Shown in pieces: positions 7,590 through 16,546 of a stretch of 64,000 nt of DNA. The first letter of the stretch is position 1; each line of letters starts with the position of its first letter. The stretch covers positions 1 to 64,000 of the forward strand of contig NZ_RJLN01000002.1 in the NCBI RefSeq assembly GCF_003725545.1, given 5' to 3'. This DNA is from Micromonospora solifontis. GTDB taxonomy: Bacteria > Actinomycetota > Actinomycetes > Mycobacteriales > Micromonosporaceae. A program made the position numbers and the translations under genes. The notes beneath the pieces were generated by a model. It was not told the origin of the DNA and made no database searches. It saw only the letters and a program-made list of their open reading frames with translations.

Positions 7590-9386
7590 ATGGTGCGTGC
7601 GTACCGTGTGGTGCCGAAGGCGTACCGCCAGCGGCTCATCCAACTCGTGCCGCCCGAGCGGCAGCTCTGGCTCGTCCGTCGGCTGACCCGGGTCGCCGCG
7701 CGCCGGCCCCGGACCGCGCCCGGTGAGCTTCGCCGGGTCCGCGACGTCGGCGGTCTCCAGGTGCAGGCGCGGGTCGTCGAGGAGGCCACCCCGCTGGCCG
7801 TCCGGCAGCGCAACGTCGACCTGGTGACCCGGGTGCTCGACGACGCTGGCATCGACAGCTTCCACATCCGGCACGCCGACGACCTGCGCAGCGCGATCGC
7901 CGTGCCGCACCGGCACAAGGCGCAGGTGCTCCAGGCGCTCCGGCGGGCCGCGTCGGGCGACGACGTGACCCTGCGGTACATCGGCGCCGACGGCCGCGAG
8001 GTCGGCCCCGAGCACCGCGACGCGATCGCGCAGGTCTTCCACGCGGTCACCGACCCGTTCGGCCACACCGTCCTCGGCAGCGCCTTCGCCTGCGAGGTCG
8101 AGTTCTGGCGGACGGTGTCGCCGACGGACCGGCCGGGGACGGAGCTCGTGGCCCCACGCGGGAACCCGGTCGCGGCGACCCTGCCGGAGACGGGCGAGAC
8201 GGTGCAGGTGCCGGCGTCCCGGCTCAGCCGCTTCGTGCCGGCCGGCGGGCCCGCCACCTGCCGCACCCGCGCCGAGTTCGCCGGCCTCGGGTACGAGCAC
8301 GTCACCTTCCCCATCGACGTCGTCTACACCTGGGTGGACGGTGACGACAGCGACTGGCAGACCCGGAAGAACGCCGCCCTGCGCGAGCACGGAGCGGCCG
8401 AGATCAACGTCGTCGGCGCGCACGCCTCCCGCTACGCCAGCCGCGACGAACTCCGCTACTCCCTGCGCTCGGTGGTGTCGTTCGCACCCTGGGTCCGGCA
8501 GATCTACCTGGTGACCGACGACCAGATCCCGCCGTGGCTGGACGTCGAACACCCGATGGTGCGGGTGGTGCGCCACCGCGAGATCTTCGGTGCCACCGGC
8601 CGGCTGCCGACCTTCAACTCGCACGCCATCGAGTCCCGGCTGCACCTCATCCCGGGCCTCAGCGAGCACTTCATCTACGTCAACGACGACATGCTCTTCG
8701 GGCGCCCGCTGCTCCCGACGACGTTCTTCCACGCGAACGGCATCGCCAAGTTCTTCCCGTCGCCGGCCCAGCTGGACGTCGGCCCGGCGACCGTCCACGA
8801 CGCACCGGTGACCGCGGCCGGCAAGAACAACCGCCGGCACATCGAGGACCGGTTCGGGCGCACCATCACGCAGAAGATGCGGCACGTCCCGTACCCGCTG
8901 CGGCGGAGCGTGCTGGAGGACATCGAGCGGCAGCTGCCGGCCGAGGTGCTGGACACCGCCGGCCACCAGTTCCGGCACCCCAGGGACCTGTCGATTCCCT
9001 CCTCGCTGCAGCACTACTGGTCGTTCCTGTCGGGTCAGGCGGTGCCCGGGTCGATCAGGTACACGTACGCCGACCTCGCCGACCCGTCCACCCCGGTGAA
9101 GCTCGCCACCCTGCTGGCCAAGCGGCACTGCGACGTGTTCTGCCTCAACGACACCGACTCCGGTGAGGTGCCCCTCGCCGAACAGCACGCCATGCTCTCC
9201 GACTTCCTGTCGGCGTACTTCCCGTTCCGGGCGCCGTTCGAGCTCCCGGCCGAGGTCGAGGCGGAACGGGCGCGGATGACGGCGACGGCACGGGCGGCGG
9301 CGTACCTCCCGGAGGCCGCCACGGTCCCCGGCCAGCCGGCGGGCGGAACCGACAGCGTGACCGACCAACCCGAGCGGGTCCGATGA
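7590..9386 (+). CDS. Stealth-family sugar-phosphate transferase 1
   Basis: 598 residues, ATG start. All four Stealth conserved regions are visible: CR1 FPIDVVYTWVDGDD (about residue 240), CR2 from SRYASRDELRYSLRS through FNSHAIESRLH to EHFIYVNDDMLFGRPL (about 280-375), CR3 with AGKNNRRHIEDRFG (about 405) and CR4 with PSSLQHYWSFLSG (about 470). Known Stealth enzymes (GlcNAc-1-phosphotransferase, bacterial capsule polymerases) move hexose-1-phosphate from a nucleotide sugar to a sugar hydroxyl, giving phosphodiester-linked polymers. The first 235 residues form an extra domain with FACEVEFW that is repeated in the two other Stealth proteins here. The stop overlaps the next ATG. Confidence 0.9.
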   Translation: MVRAYRVVPKAYRQRLIQLVPPERQLWLVRRLTRVAARRPRTAPGELRRVRDVGGLQVQARVVEEATPLAVRQRNVDLVTRVLDDAGIDSFHIRHADDLRSAIAVPHRHKAQVLQALRRAASGDDVTLRYIGADGREVGPEHRDAIAQVFHAVTDPFGHTVLGSAFACEVEFWRTVSPTDRPGTELVAPRGNPVAATLPETGETVQVPASRLSRFVPAGGPATCRTRAEFAGLGYEHVTFPIDVVYTWVDGDDSDWQTRKNAALREHGAAEINVVGAHASRYASRDELRYSLRSVVSFAPWVRQIYLVTDDQIPPWLDVEHPMVRVVRHREIFGATGRLPTFNSHAIESRLHLIPGLSEHFIYVNDDMLFGRPLLPTTFFHANGIAKFFPSPAQLDVGPATVHDAPVTAAGKNNRRHIEDRFGRTITQKMRHVPYPLRRSVLEDIERQLPAEVLDTAGHQFRHPRDLSIPSSLQHYWSFLSGQAVPGSIRYTYADLADPSTPVKLATLLAKRHCDVFCLNDTDSGEVPLAEQHAMLSDFLSAYFPFRAPFELPAEVEAERARMTATARAAAYLPEAATVPGQPAGGTDSVTDQPERVR

Positions 9387-10369
9387 GCCCCGGCAACCGC
9401 CTGACGCAGCCCCGCCTGCTGCAGGCGATGTACGGTGCCCGCCGCCGGGCCGGTCTGGTCACCGACCGGCTCGTCGAGCGGGTAACCCGGCTACGCCACG
9501 ACTCGATCGCCGGACTGCCGCCGGCCGACTGCGACTTCTTCGCCGTACTCGACGGGCGCACGCTGCACGTGCACGCGGTGCTGCCGGCCGGCGTGGAACC
9601 GGCCGACCGGGCCGAGCTCTTCTTCGTGCGCGAGGGCCAGACGCTCCGCTGCCCGGCGACGCTCCGCCCGGAGGGCGACCGGCTCGCCGTGGCGGCGGTG
9701 GCCCGCCTCGGCGCCGACGCCGACGAGGTTCCGCTGGACAAGGGCACCTGGTCGGTGGGGCTCGCGGTGGCCGCCGGCGCCGAAGGCGAGCGCCACTTCT
9801 CCCTGCGGGTCGACGAGGCCGCCGACCGGGACGGCCCGACCGTGGCCAACCCGCCGCACCCGGTGTCCGGGTGGCTGTACCGGCCGGGCCGCGGCGGCAA
9901 CGGTCTCGCGCAGCTCACCGTCACCGGCGCGCGGGCCAGGGCCGAGGTGGTCAAGCTCGCGACCGGCCGCGTGGACGCCCGGATCCGGGCCCGGTTCGTC
10001 GGCGTACGGCCGCAGGACGCGCCGGTGGTGGTCTTCACGCCGCGCGGCGGTGGCACCGACGTCATCGTGCCCGTCGAGCCGGCCGGCGAGCAGTTCGAGT
10101 TCGTCGTACCCCTCGCCGAACTGGTGCCGGACCAGCCGGGTGAGGAGGTCATCTGGGAAGCCTGGGTGCGCACCTCCGCCACCCGGATGGTCCGGCTCGG
10201 CCGGTTCCTGCACGACCTCACCGACCCGCGTACGGTCCTGCGGGTCAGCCGGGCCGTCCTGCCCCTGCACGGCGACCAGTTCGTCGGTTACCGCCCCTAC
10301 TACACCGCGGCGGGCAACCTGGCGGTCGCCTGCCTCCGCTTCACACGTTTCACGGGGACACCGAGTTGA
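9383..10369 (+). CDS. Unknown beta-rich protein coupled to the Stealth genes
   Basis: 328 residues; start overlaps the upstream stop (ATGA) and its own stop overlaps the following TTG, so it is made in step with both Stealth enzymes. I do not recognise it. It has no signal peptide or membrane helix. After a basic helical N-terminus (about 1-45) it reads as alternating strands in two or three beta-sandwich-like units of about 100 residues each (for example around 55-140 and 160-270), ending in GYRPYYTAAGNLAVACLRF, a tail like those seen at the ends of some teichoic-acid-type transferases. A carbohydrate-binding or scaffolding role is an inference from context only. Confidence 0.7.
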   Translation: MSPGNRLTQPRLLQAMYGARRRAGLVTDRLVERVTRLRHDSIAGLPPADCDFFAVLDGRTLHVHAVLPAGVEPADRAELFFVREGQTLRCPATLRPEGDRLAVAAVARLGADADEVPLDKGTWSVGLAVAAGAEGERHFSLRVDEAADRDGPTVANPPHPVSGWLYRPGRGGNGLAQLTVTGARARAEVVKLATGRVDARIRARFVGVRPQDAPVVVFTPRGGGTDVIVPVEPAGEQFEFVVPLAELVPDQPGEEVIWEAWVRTSATRMVRLGRFLHDLTDPRTVLRVSRAVLPLHGDQFVGYRPYYTAAGNLAVACLRFTRFTGTPS

Positions 10370-13203
10370 AGATCACATTCCTCCTGTTGACCGCGGACGC
10401 CATGGGCGGCACGGAGCGCGCCATCCTCACCCAGGCCGACCATCTCGCGCGGCGGCACACGGTCGAGGTCATCAGCGTCTACCGCACCAGCCACGAGAGC
10501 TTCTTCCAGGCCGACAAGCGGGTACGGATGCGGTACCTCGTCGACCTGACCGGCCCGACGCCGCGACCGACCCGGCCGACGGACGTCGACGGCGAGGCGT
10601 ACGCCGCCCTGCACCGCAGCCCCAGCCGGTTGATGCCGGCCCGGTGGGAGAAGCAGGGCAGCCGCCTGGCCGACCTGGAGATCGACCGGGCGCTGCGGTC
10701 GCTCGAGACCGATGTGCTCGTCTCCTCCTCGCCGGCGCTGATGGCCATGGCCACCACGCTGGCGCCGCCGTCCGTGGTGACGGTGCACCAGGAGCACCGG
10801 CCGTCGCAGTTGCGGGGCGGGACGGGCGAGCCGCTGTTCCAGTTCGCGCCCCGACTGGACGCGCTGGTGGTGCTCACCGACCGCACCCGGGACTGGTTCG
10901 TCGACACCTTCGCCTCGTCCTGCCCGCGGATCGAGGTCATCCCGAACAGCATCCCCGACGGGTTCCGCCCCCGGTCCACCCTGCGCAACCCGATCGTCAG
11001 CGTGGCGGGTCGCATGGTGCCGGAGAAGCGCATCGACCACGCCATCCGCGCGTTCCGCACGGTCGCCGACGCGTACCCGGACTGGACGCTGCGGATCTTC
11101 GGCGACGGTCCGCTGCTGTCGGAGATGCGGAACCTCGCCGCCGACCTCGGCCTGACGGACAACGTCCAGGTGCTCGGCCCGAGCAGCCGGATGGTCGAGG
11201 AGTGGTCCAAGACCAGCATCGCGCTGCTCTCCTCGCGCGACGGGGAGGCGCTCCCGCTGGTGCTGCTGGAGGCGTTCGCGGCCGGCGTGCCCGCGGTGGC
11301 GTACGACATCCAGACCGGCCCCGCCGAGATCATCACCCACGGTGAGAACGGTTTCCTGGTCAGCTCGGGCGACATCGACGGGCTGGCCGAGGCGATGATG
11401 AAGCTCATCGCGGACGAGCGCCTGCGGCAGGACTTCGGGGCCAGCGCCCTGCGCGCCGCCGAGGACTACCGCATCGATCCGATCACGGAGCGCTGGGAGC
11501 AGCTCTACGAGGAGCTGATCGCCACGCGCGCCGACGCCGAGCAGGCGCGTGCCGACCGGCTCGCCGCATGGATCGGACGCACCGGCGGATCCGGCTTCGC
11601 TCCCGCCGCACCCCGTCCCTCCCAGGTGACCAGCGGGCCGGACGTGGCGGCCATCGAGGGACGGATCCAGGAGACCGTCCCGGGGCTGGTCCGCTCCGGC
11701 GGTCGCCTGAGCGTCGTCCGGGACGACCTGACGCCCGCCGATGCCGCCTACGCCAATTTCGCGGCGGTGACCGATCTCCTCCGGCGGCGGGACATCCCCT
11801 ACTGGGTGGCGCGCGACCACGGCGTCCGGCACCGGGTGGTCGTCGCCCTGGAGCACCGCGAGGCGGTGCTCGCCGCGCTGGCGGAGGAGTTCGCCACCGC
11901 GCCCTGCTACGCCGAGACCCTCGCCCCGGGCGCCAAGGTCACGGCGGTGACCCTGGCCGCGTGCCTGGCCGCCGAGAGCCGGGCCGCCGAGGCCGCCGGC
12001 CTGCGGCTGTTCCAGCCGGTGGTCTCCTCGTCGCGGACCCTGCGGTACGGGCCCGCGCTCGGCTGCGACGTGGAATTCTGGACCCCGTCGCCGGACGGCT
12101 CGGCGCTGGTCGCCACCCGCACCACGCTGCTCGGCCCGAGCGTCCCGACGGCCGCCATGACGCCGGCCACCCTGACCGTGCGGGGACGGGAACACCCGAC
12201 CATCGAGCCCTTCACCCATCGGCTGGTGTCCGACCTGGACTTCCCGATCGACGTGGTCTACACCTGGGTGGACGGTGACGACCCGCGGTGGCTCGCCGCC
12301 AAGAACCAGGTCCTCGCCGAGCTGGGCCGGGAGCCGCTCGCCGCGGCGGACGGCTCGGCCCGGTTCCGGGATCGCGACGAGCTGCGCTACTCGCTGCGCT
12401 CCATCGACATGTACGCGCCGTGGGCGCGCAACATCTACGTGGTGACGGCCGGGCAGACGCCGGCCTGGCTCGACACCGACCACCCCCGGATCACCGTCGT
12501 GGACCACCGCGCGCTGTTCGACGGACGCGGCACCCTGCCCACGTTCAACTCGCACGCCATCGAGTCGCAGCTGCACCACATCGACGGCCTCGCCGAACAC
12601 TTCGTCTACTTCAACGACGACTTCTTCCTTGGCCGTCCGGTCAATCCGACGCTGTTCTTCCACCCGACCGGGCTGAGCAAGTTCTTCCTCTCCCCGACGC
12701 CGATCCCGATGCTCGACGTCGAGGAGGAGGACGACTTCAACTTCAGCGCGGCGAAGAACAACCGTCGGCTGATCCGGAACGCCTACGGTCGTACGCTGAC
12801 CCACGGCCTGCTGCACGCCCCGTACCCGATGCGCCGCAGCGTCGCCCACGACCTGGACCGGCAGTTCGCCGACGAGGTGAAGCTCACCGCCGCGTCCCAG
12901 CTGCGGGCCCACTCCGACGTCTCGGTCGCCTCCTCGCTGCACCACTACTTCGGCTACCTCACCGGGCGCGCCGTGCCGGGCAGCATCCGGATGAGTTACG
13001 TGAACACCGGTGAGCCGCTGGAGCATCCGCAGCTGACCCAGATCCTGACCACCCGGGGCTACGACTCGTTCTGCCTGAACGACACCCATCACGGCAAGCT
13101 CGACGCCGAGGAGCAGGGCCGGACGGTCATGACCTTCCTGGAGAGCTACTTCCCGGTGGCCAGTCAGTTCGAGCGGGGCAGCGCCCGCAACCGGGCCCGC
13201 TGA
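10366..13203 (+). CDS. GT4 glycosyltransferase fused to a Stealth phosphotransferase
   Basis: 945 residues from TTG 10366, which overlaps the upstream stop (TTGA). Residues 1 to about 390 are a GT-B/GT4 glycosyltransferase: N-terminal LLTADAMGGTERA loop, donor domain with VSVAGRMVPEKRIDHAI, and DGEALPLVLLEAFAAGVPAVA. Residues of about 420-620 match the extra N-terminal domain of the other Stealth proteins (CDVEFW). From FPIDVVYTWVDGDD (about residue 626) to the end come CR1-CR4, including FNSHAIESQLHHI, FVYFNDDFFLGRP and AKKNNRRLIRN. One chain could thus add a sugar and a sugar phosphate, matching a polymer with alternating glycosidic and phosphodiester links. A strong terminator follows. Confidence 0.9.
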   Translation: MKITFLLLTADAMGGTERAILTQADHLARRHTVEVISVYRTSHESFFQADKRVRMRYLVDLTGPTPRPTRPTDVDGEAYAALHRSPSRLMPARWEKQGSRLADLEIDRALRSLETDVLVSSSPALMAMATTLAPPSVVTVHQEHRPSQLRGGTGEPLFQFAPRLDALVVLTDRTRDWFVDTFASSCPRIEVIPNSIPDGFRPRSTLRNPIVSVAGRMVPEKRIDHAIRAFRTVADAYPDWTLRIFGDGPLLSEMRNLAADLGLTDNVQVLGPSSRMVEEWSKTSIALLSSRDGEALPLVLLEAFAAGVPAVAYDIQTGPAEIITHGENGFLVSSGDIDGLAEAMMKLIADERLRQDFGASALRAAEDYRIDPITERWEQLYEELIATRADAEQARADRLAAWIGRTGGSGFAPAAPRPSQVTSGPDVAAIEGRIQETVPGLVRSGGRLSVVRDDLTPADAAYANFAAVTDLLRRRDIPYWVARDHGVRHRVVVALEHREAVLAALAEEFATAPCYAETLAPGAKVTAVTLAACLAAESRAAEAAGLRLFQPVVSSSRTLRYGPALGCDVEFWTPSPDGSALVATRTTLLGPSVPTAAMTPATLTVRGREHPTIEPFTHRLVSDLDFPIDVVYTWVDGDDPRWLAAKNQVLAELGREPLAAADGSARFRDRDELRYSLRSIDMYAPWARNIYVVTAGQTPAWLDTDHPRITVVDHRALFDGRGTLPTFNSHAIESQLHHIDGLAEHFVYFNDDFFLGRPVNPTLFFHPTGLSKFFLSPTPIPMLDVEEEDDFNFSAAKNNRRLIRNAYGRTLTHGLLHAPYPMRRSVAHDLDRQFADEVKLTAASQLRAHSDVSVASSLHHYFGYLTGRAVPGSIRMSYVNTGEPLEHPQLTQILTTRGYDSFCLNDTHHGKLDAEEQGRTVMTFLESYFPVASQFERGSARNRAR

Positions 13204-13210
13204 GCGGATC

Positions 13211-13252
13211 GAGGCCCCCGGGCACCGGTCAATCCCGGTGCTCGGGGGCCTC
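13211..13252. terminator. Strong bidirectional terminator between convergent Stealth genes
   Basis: An 18-bp stem (13211-13228 with 13235-13252, one G-T wobble) closes a 6-nt loop TCAATC. It lies 7 bp after the stop of the + strand gene and 22 bp after the stop of the - strand gene, so it can serve both. Confidence 0.85.
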
Positions 13253-13273
13253 GCCGTCGCTGAGCCGCCGTCG

Positions 13274-15178
13274 CTAAGCCGGTGGGAGGTCCGGCTGCGC
13301 ACGGCCCTCCCGTTCGTCCTGGGTCCGGCCGGCGGCGATCCGCATCGAGGGCAGCGTGGGCGCGTCCAGGCGCGGACCGACCCGCAGCGCGGGCGCGCTC
13401 TGGTCGTCCGCCCGCCGCACCGCCTGAATGGTGGGTGTGGTCGGGGCGTCGATCTGCCGGCTGTGCCGGTCCACCCCGAGCGACTGCCGCCAGAGGGCGC
13501 TCGCGCCGAGCTTCCGGCGCTCGGCGACCACGTCGTCGGGCAGCTCGAACGGCGCGGGGAACGGGAAGTAGCGCGGCAGGAAGTCGGCCAGCATGCGCTC
13601 CTGCTCCCCGAACGTCGCCGGGTCGGAGTCCGTGTCGTTCAGGCAGAAGACGTCGCGGTGCCGGTGGGTCAGCAGCTCGGCGAGGCGGGCCGGGGTCGAC
13701 GGGTGGCCGAGGTCGGCGTACTCGTACTCGATGTCGCCCGGCACCGCCTGCGCGGTCAGATAGGCCCAGTACTGGTACAGCGACGACGGGATGGACAGGT
13801 CCCGGTAGTGGCGGAACGGGTGGCTGGCCGTCTCGGTCACATCCGCCTGCAGTACCTGCTCGATCTGGTACATGATGCTGCGCCGCAACGCGAACGGGGT
13901 GTGCTTCATCTTCTGGGTGATGGTGACGCCGAACTGCCGCTGGATGTGCCGGCGGTTGTTCTTTCCGGCGGCCTTCACCGGCGCGTCGCCGGGCGTCGCC
14001 TCACCGAGGCCGAACTGCGCCGGGGAGAGAAAGAACTTGGCGATCCCGTTGGCGTGGAAGAAGTGGGTGGGCAGCAGCGGCCGGCCCAGGAACACGTCGT
14101 CGTTGAAGTAGAGGAAGTGCTCGGCGAGGCTCGGGATCCGGTGCAGCCGGGCCTCGATGGCGTGCGAGTTGAACGACGACCGCGCGCCGAGGTCGGCGAA
14201 CAGTTCGGCGTGCGTGACCACCGTGACCATCGGATGCGTCGGATCCAGCCAGCTCGGCAGCTGGCCGTCGGTGACCAGGAAGATCCTGCGGACCCAGGGC
14301 GCGAAGTTGTGCAGCGACCGCATCGTGTACCGCAGCTCGTCCCGGTTGTGGTAGCGCGAGGAGTTGGCGGCCACCGCGTGCCGTGCCTCGGGCGAGGCCA
14401 GCGCGCCCATCTTGCGGTGCAGCCACTCCGGGTCCGAGCCGTCCACCCAGGTGAAGACGGCGTCGATGGGGAAGCCCACCCGGTCCGGCGCCCGGACGGT
14501 CAGGTCCCGGCGCGTGCGGTACGTGTGGTCGTCCGCCTCGGGTACGAAGTGGCTGAGCAGCGCGGCGGCGACCCGGACCGGTTCCGCCCGGGCCGGTGCC
14601 TCGTCGACCACCGCGTTGTGCCGGGGCGCGCGGACCACGTCGTCCACCCGCGTCCAGAACTCGATCTCGCAGGCGAACTGGGCGCCCAGGACCACCCCGG
14701 CCCGGACGTCGGTCACCGGGAACCACACCTGGATGACCTCGGTGGGCCCCAGGTCGGGCTGGTTCCTTCCGGGCCGCACCTCGACGACCCGGACGTGCGC
14801 ACCGGCCAGCGCGGGTGCGGAGCGGACCAGCCGCAGCACCTCGGCCCGCCGGTTGTCGAGCACCGCGACCGAGCTGCGCAGGTAGTCGTCGTTGCGCAGG
14901 CAGTGGTGGTCGATCCCGGCCGCCGCCAGGACGCCGGTGACCGCGGTCAGGTTGCGATGCCACATCTCCAGCGGCGTCGCCGCGGCGACCACCTCGGCCT
15001 CGGTCCGTACGCCGCCGTCGTCGACGGTCACCCGCGAGCCCAGCCGGTGAACCTTGTCGCCGCCGGTGGGGCGGGTGAGGTTGCGCACGAGGCGGAGCCG
15101 CCGGTGCTCGGGCAGCAGGTGGATCAGTTGGCGCCGCATCCCCGCCGGAAGCATGCGGTACACCTTGAGCGCGATCAT
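13274..15178 (-). CDS. Stealth-family sugar-phosphate transferase 3
   Basis: 634 residues, ATG start. The N-terminal domain (about 1-230, with FACEIEFW) and the four Stealth regions are all present: CR1 FPIDAVFTWVDGSD (about 236), CR2 FNSHAIEARLHRI and EHFLYFNDDVFLGRP, CR3 AGKNNRRHIQRQFG, and CR4 PSSLYQYWAYLTA. It is closer in sequence to Stealth 1 than to the fused protein, suggesting a local duplication. A C-terminal tail of about 70 residues is rich in Arg, Pro and Thr and looks disordered. It is transcribed toward the other Stealth genes from its own long, AT-richer leader, so it can be regulated separately. Confidence 0.9.
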   Translation of the reverse strand: MIALKVYRMLPAGMRRQLIHLLPEHRRLRLVRNLTRPTGGDKVHRLGSRVTVDDGGVRTEAEVVAAATPLEMWHRNLTAVTGVLAAAGIDHHCLRNDDYLRSSVAVLDNRRAEVLRLVRSAPALAGAHVRVVEVRPGRNQPDLGPTEVIQVWFPVTDVRAGVVLGAQFACEIEFWTRVDDVVRAPRHNAVVDEAPARAEPVRVAAALLSHFVPEADDHTYRTRRDLTVRAPDRVGFPIDAVFTWVDGSDPEWLHRKMGALASPEARHAVAANSSRYHNRDELRYTMRSLHNFAPWVRRIFLVTDGQLPSWLDPTHPMVTVVTHAELFADLGARSSFNSHAIEARLHRIPSLAEHFLYFNDDVFLGRPLLPTHFFHANGIAKFFLSPAQFGLGEATPGDAPVKAAGKNNRRHIQRQFGVTITQKMKHTPFALRRSIMYQIEQVLQADVTETASHPFRHYRDLSIPSSLYQYWAYLTAQAVPGDIEYEYADLGHPSTPARLAELLTHRHRDVFCLNDTDSDPATFGEQERMLADFLPRYFPFPAPFELPDDVVAERRKLGASALWRQSLGVDRHSRQIDAPTTPTIQAVRRADDQSAPALRVGPRLDAPTLPSMRIAAGRTQDEREGRAQPDLPPA

Positions 15179-15631
15179 GCGAGCGGCCCGTCAGTGCTGA
15201 CGGCCGCGGCGTTCCGGGCCATGCTTCAGCGCCGGTCGGGCGAGGCTGGCAGCAACCGAGCCGGCATCCGGATACACCCTGCGTCAGCACGCATCGCTGT
15301 CAGCCCTTCCCGCTTCTCCCCGTGGCCGGCCGGGGCATCCAGGTCCGCCGGGCCAAGCGCTCGCCGCGGCAACCGTTGGATGTCTTCGGGTGCCGGCAGG
15401 CGAGACATTAGCAGCGGGTTCAGCCCAGAAACACCCGTTGTTCACTCTCTGCAGAACATGGCGATCCGTTGTGCACCATTTGTTGGGTAATTCTTGGTTG
15501 TCCTTGAGCAAGTGCAGCTGTTCGGATGAGACATCGACACCAGGTCGGCTGATCGTCCCGGCCCCGACGTCTGATCGCGCCGCCCGGAGCCGCAGCCGCG
15601 GCAGCTCTGTCCCACGTGGCAGAGTGTCGGG
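15179..15631. other. 453-bp divergent region with an AT-rich patch
   Basis: The region lies between the divergent Stealth 3 and AlkA-type genes. About 15405-15535 is clearly less GC-rich than its surroundings, as expected for a promoter region or a binding site of an AT-preferring protein such as Lsr2. The Stealth 3 transcript probably carries a long 5' leader from here. I see no convincing small gene. Confidence 0.4.
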
Positions 15632-16546
15632 GTGACCGCCCCCGCCGCCCGCCGTACGCTGCGCCCGCCGGCCGGCTACCGGCTGGCCGCGTCGGTGCGC
15701 GGGCTCACCTTCAGCCCGTACGACCCGTGCGCGCGGATCGCCGCCGGCACGTTCTGGTGGGCCACCCGCACCCCGGCCGGACCGGCCACCCTGGCGCTGC
15801 GACCCGAGGCGGGCGAGCTGATCGCCGAGGGCTACGGCCCCGGCGCGGACTGGGTCGTCGACCGGGCCGACGCGGTGGCCGGGCTCCGCGACCACCTGGC
15901 CGGCTTCGCCGAACTCGCGGCGGCGCATCCGCTCATCGCCCGGCTGGCCCGGGAACACCACGGGCTGCGGATGCCGGCCACCGGGCTGGTCTTCCCCCGG
16001 GTGCTGCGGGCCGTCCTCGAACAGAAGGTCACCGGCAAGGAGGCGTACCGCGCGTACGCCGCGACCGTCCGGCACTTCCGCGAGCCGGCGCCCGGTCCGC
16101 TGCAACCGCTGCTGCTGCCGCCCGAGCCCGCGGCGGTGGCGGCCACGCCGTACTGGGTCTTCCACCCGTTCGGGGTGGAGCAGCGCCGGGCCGACACGCT
16201 GCGTCGCGCGGCGGCCGTCGCGGACCGGCTGGAACGCTGCGCCGACGCCGCGGAGGCCACCCGGCGGCTCACCGCGATCCCCGGCGTCGGCCCGTGGACC
16301 GCCGCCGAGGTGGTCCGCGTCGCGTACGGCGATCCGGACGCGGTCAGCGTCGGCGACTACCACATTCCCAACACGGTGGCCTGGGCGCTCGCCGGCGAAC
16401 CGCGCGGCGACGACGCCCGGATGCTGGCCCTGCTGGAACCGTTCCGGGGCCACCGGGGGCGGGTCTGCCTGCTGCTGGAGGCCGCCGGCATCCAGGCGCC
16501 CCGGTACGGCCCCCGGGCGACCATCCGCTCCTTCGCCGCCTACTGA
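15632..16546 (+). CDS. DNA-3-methyladenine glycosylase II (AlkA-type)
   Basis: 304 residues from GTG 15632. The helix-hairpin-helix AIPGVGPWTAAEVV is followed by VSVGDYHIPN with the likely catalytic Asp242, and RAVLEQKVTGKEAYRAY is the typical helix before it; together these define the HhH-GPD base-excision fold. Such enzymes remove alkylated bases, leaving an abasic site. The hexamer CAGAGT sits 6 nt before the GTG and there is no Shine-Dalgarno, suggesting a leaderless mRNA. The 3' end overlaps the convergent DUF1990 gene by 7 bp. Confidence 0.85.
   Translation: MTAPAARRTLRPPAGYRLAASVRGLTFSPYDPCARIAAGTFWWATRTPAGPATLALRPEAGELIAEGYGPGADWVVDRADAVAGLRDHLAGFAELAAAHPLIARLAREHHGLRMPATGLVFPRVLRAVLEQKVTGKEAYRAYAATVRHFREPAPGPLQPLLLPPEPAAVAATPYWVFHPFGVEQRRADTLRRAAAVADRLERCADAAEATRRLTAIPGVGPWTAAEVVRVAYGDPDAVSVGDYHIPNTVAWALAGEPRGDDARMLALLEPFRGHRGRVCLLLEAAGIQAPRYGPRATIRSFAAY

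Noticed and set aside
9383-10369. CDP-glycerol glycerophosphotransferase
   Set aside because: Considered because of context and the C-terminal tail, but there is no nucleotide-binding motif and the chain is mostly beta strands.
10300-13302. 1000-codon open frame on the - strand opposite the GT4-Stealth fusion
   Set aside because: The + strand translation has clear conserved motifs, while this one is low-complexity; a GC-driven shadow.
13238-15490. 750-codon open frame on the + strand opposite Stealth 3
   Set aside because: No motifs, and it also crosses the terminator; the - strand has all four Stealth regions.
15284-15540. Short - strand frame with unusual, AT-rich codons in the Stealth 3 leader
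   Set aside because: No start codon with a ribosome site or -10 spacing, and it runs into low-complexity sequence.
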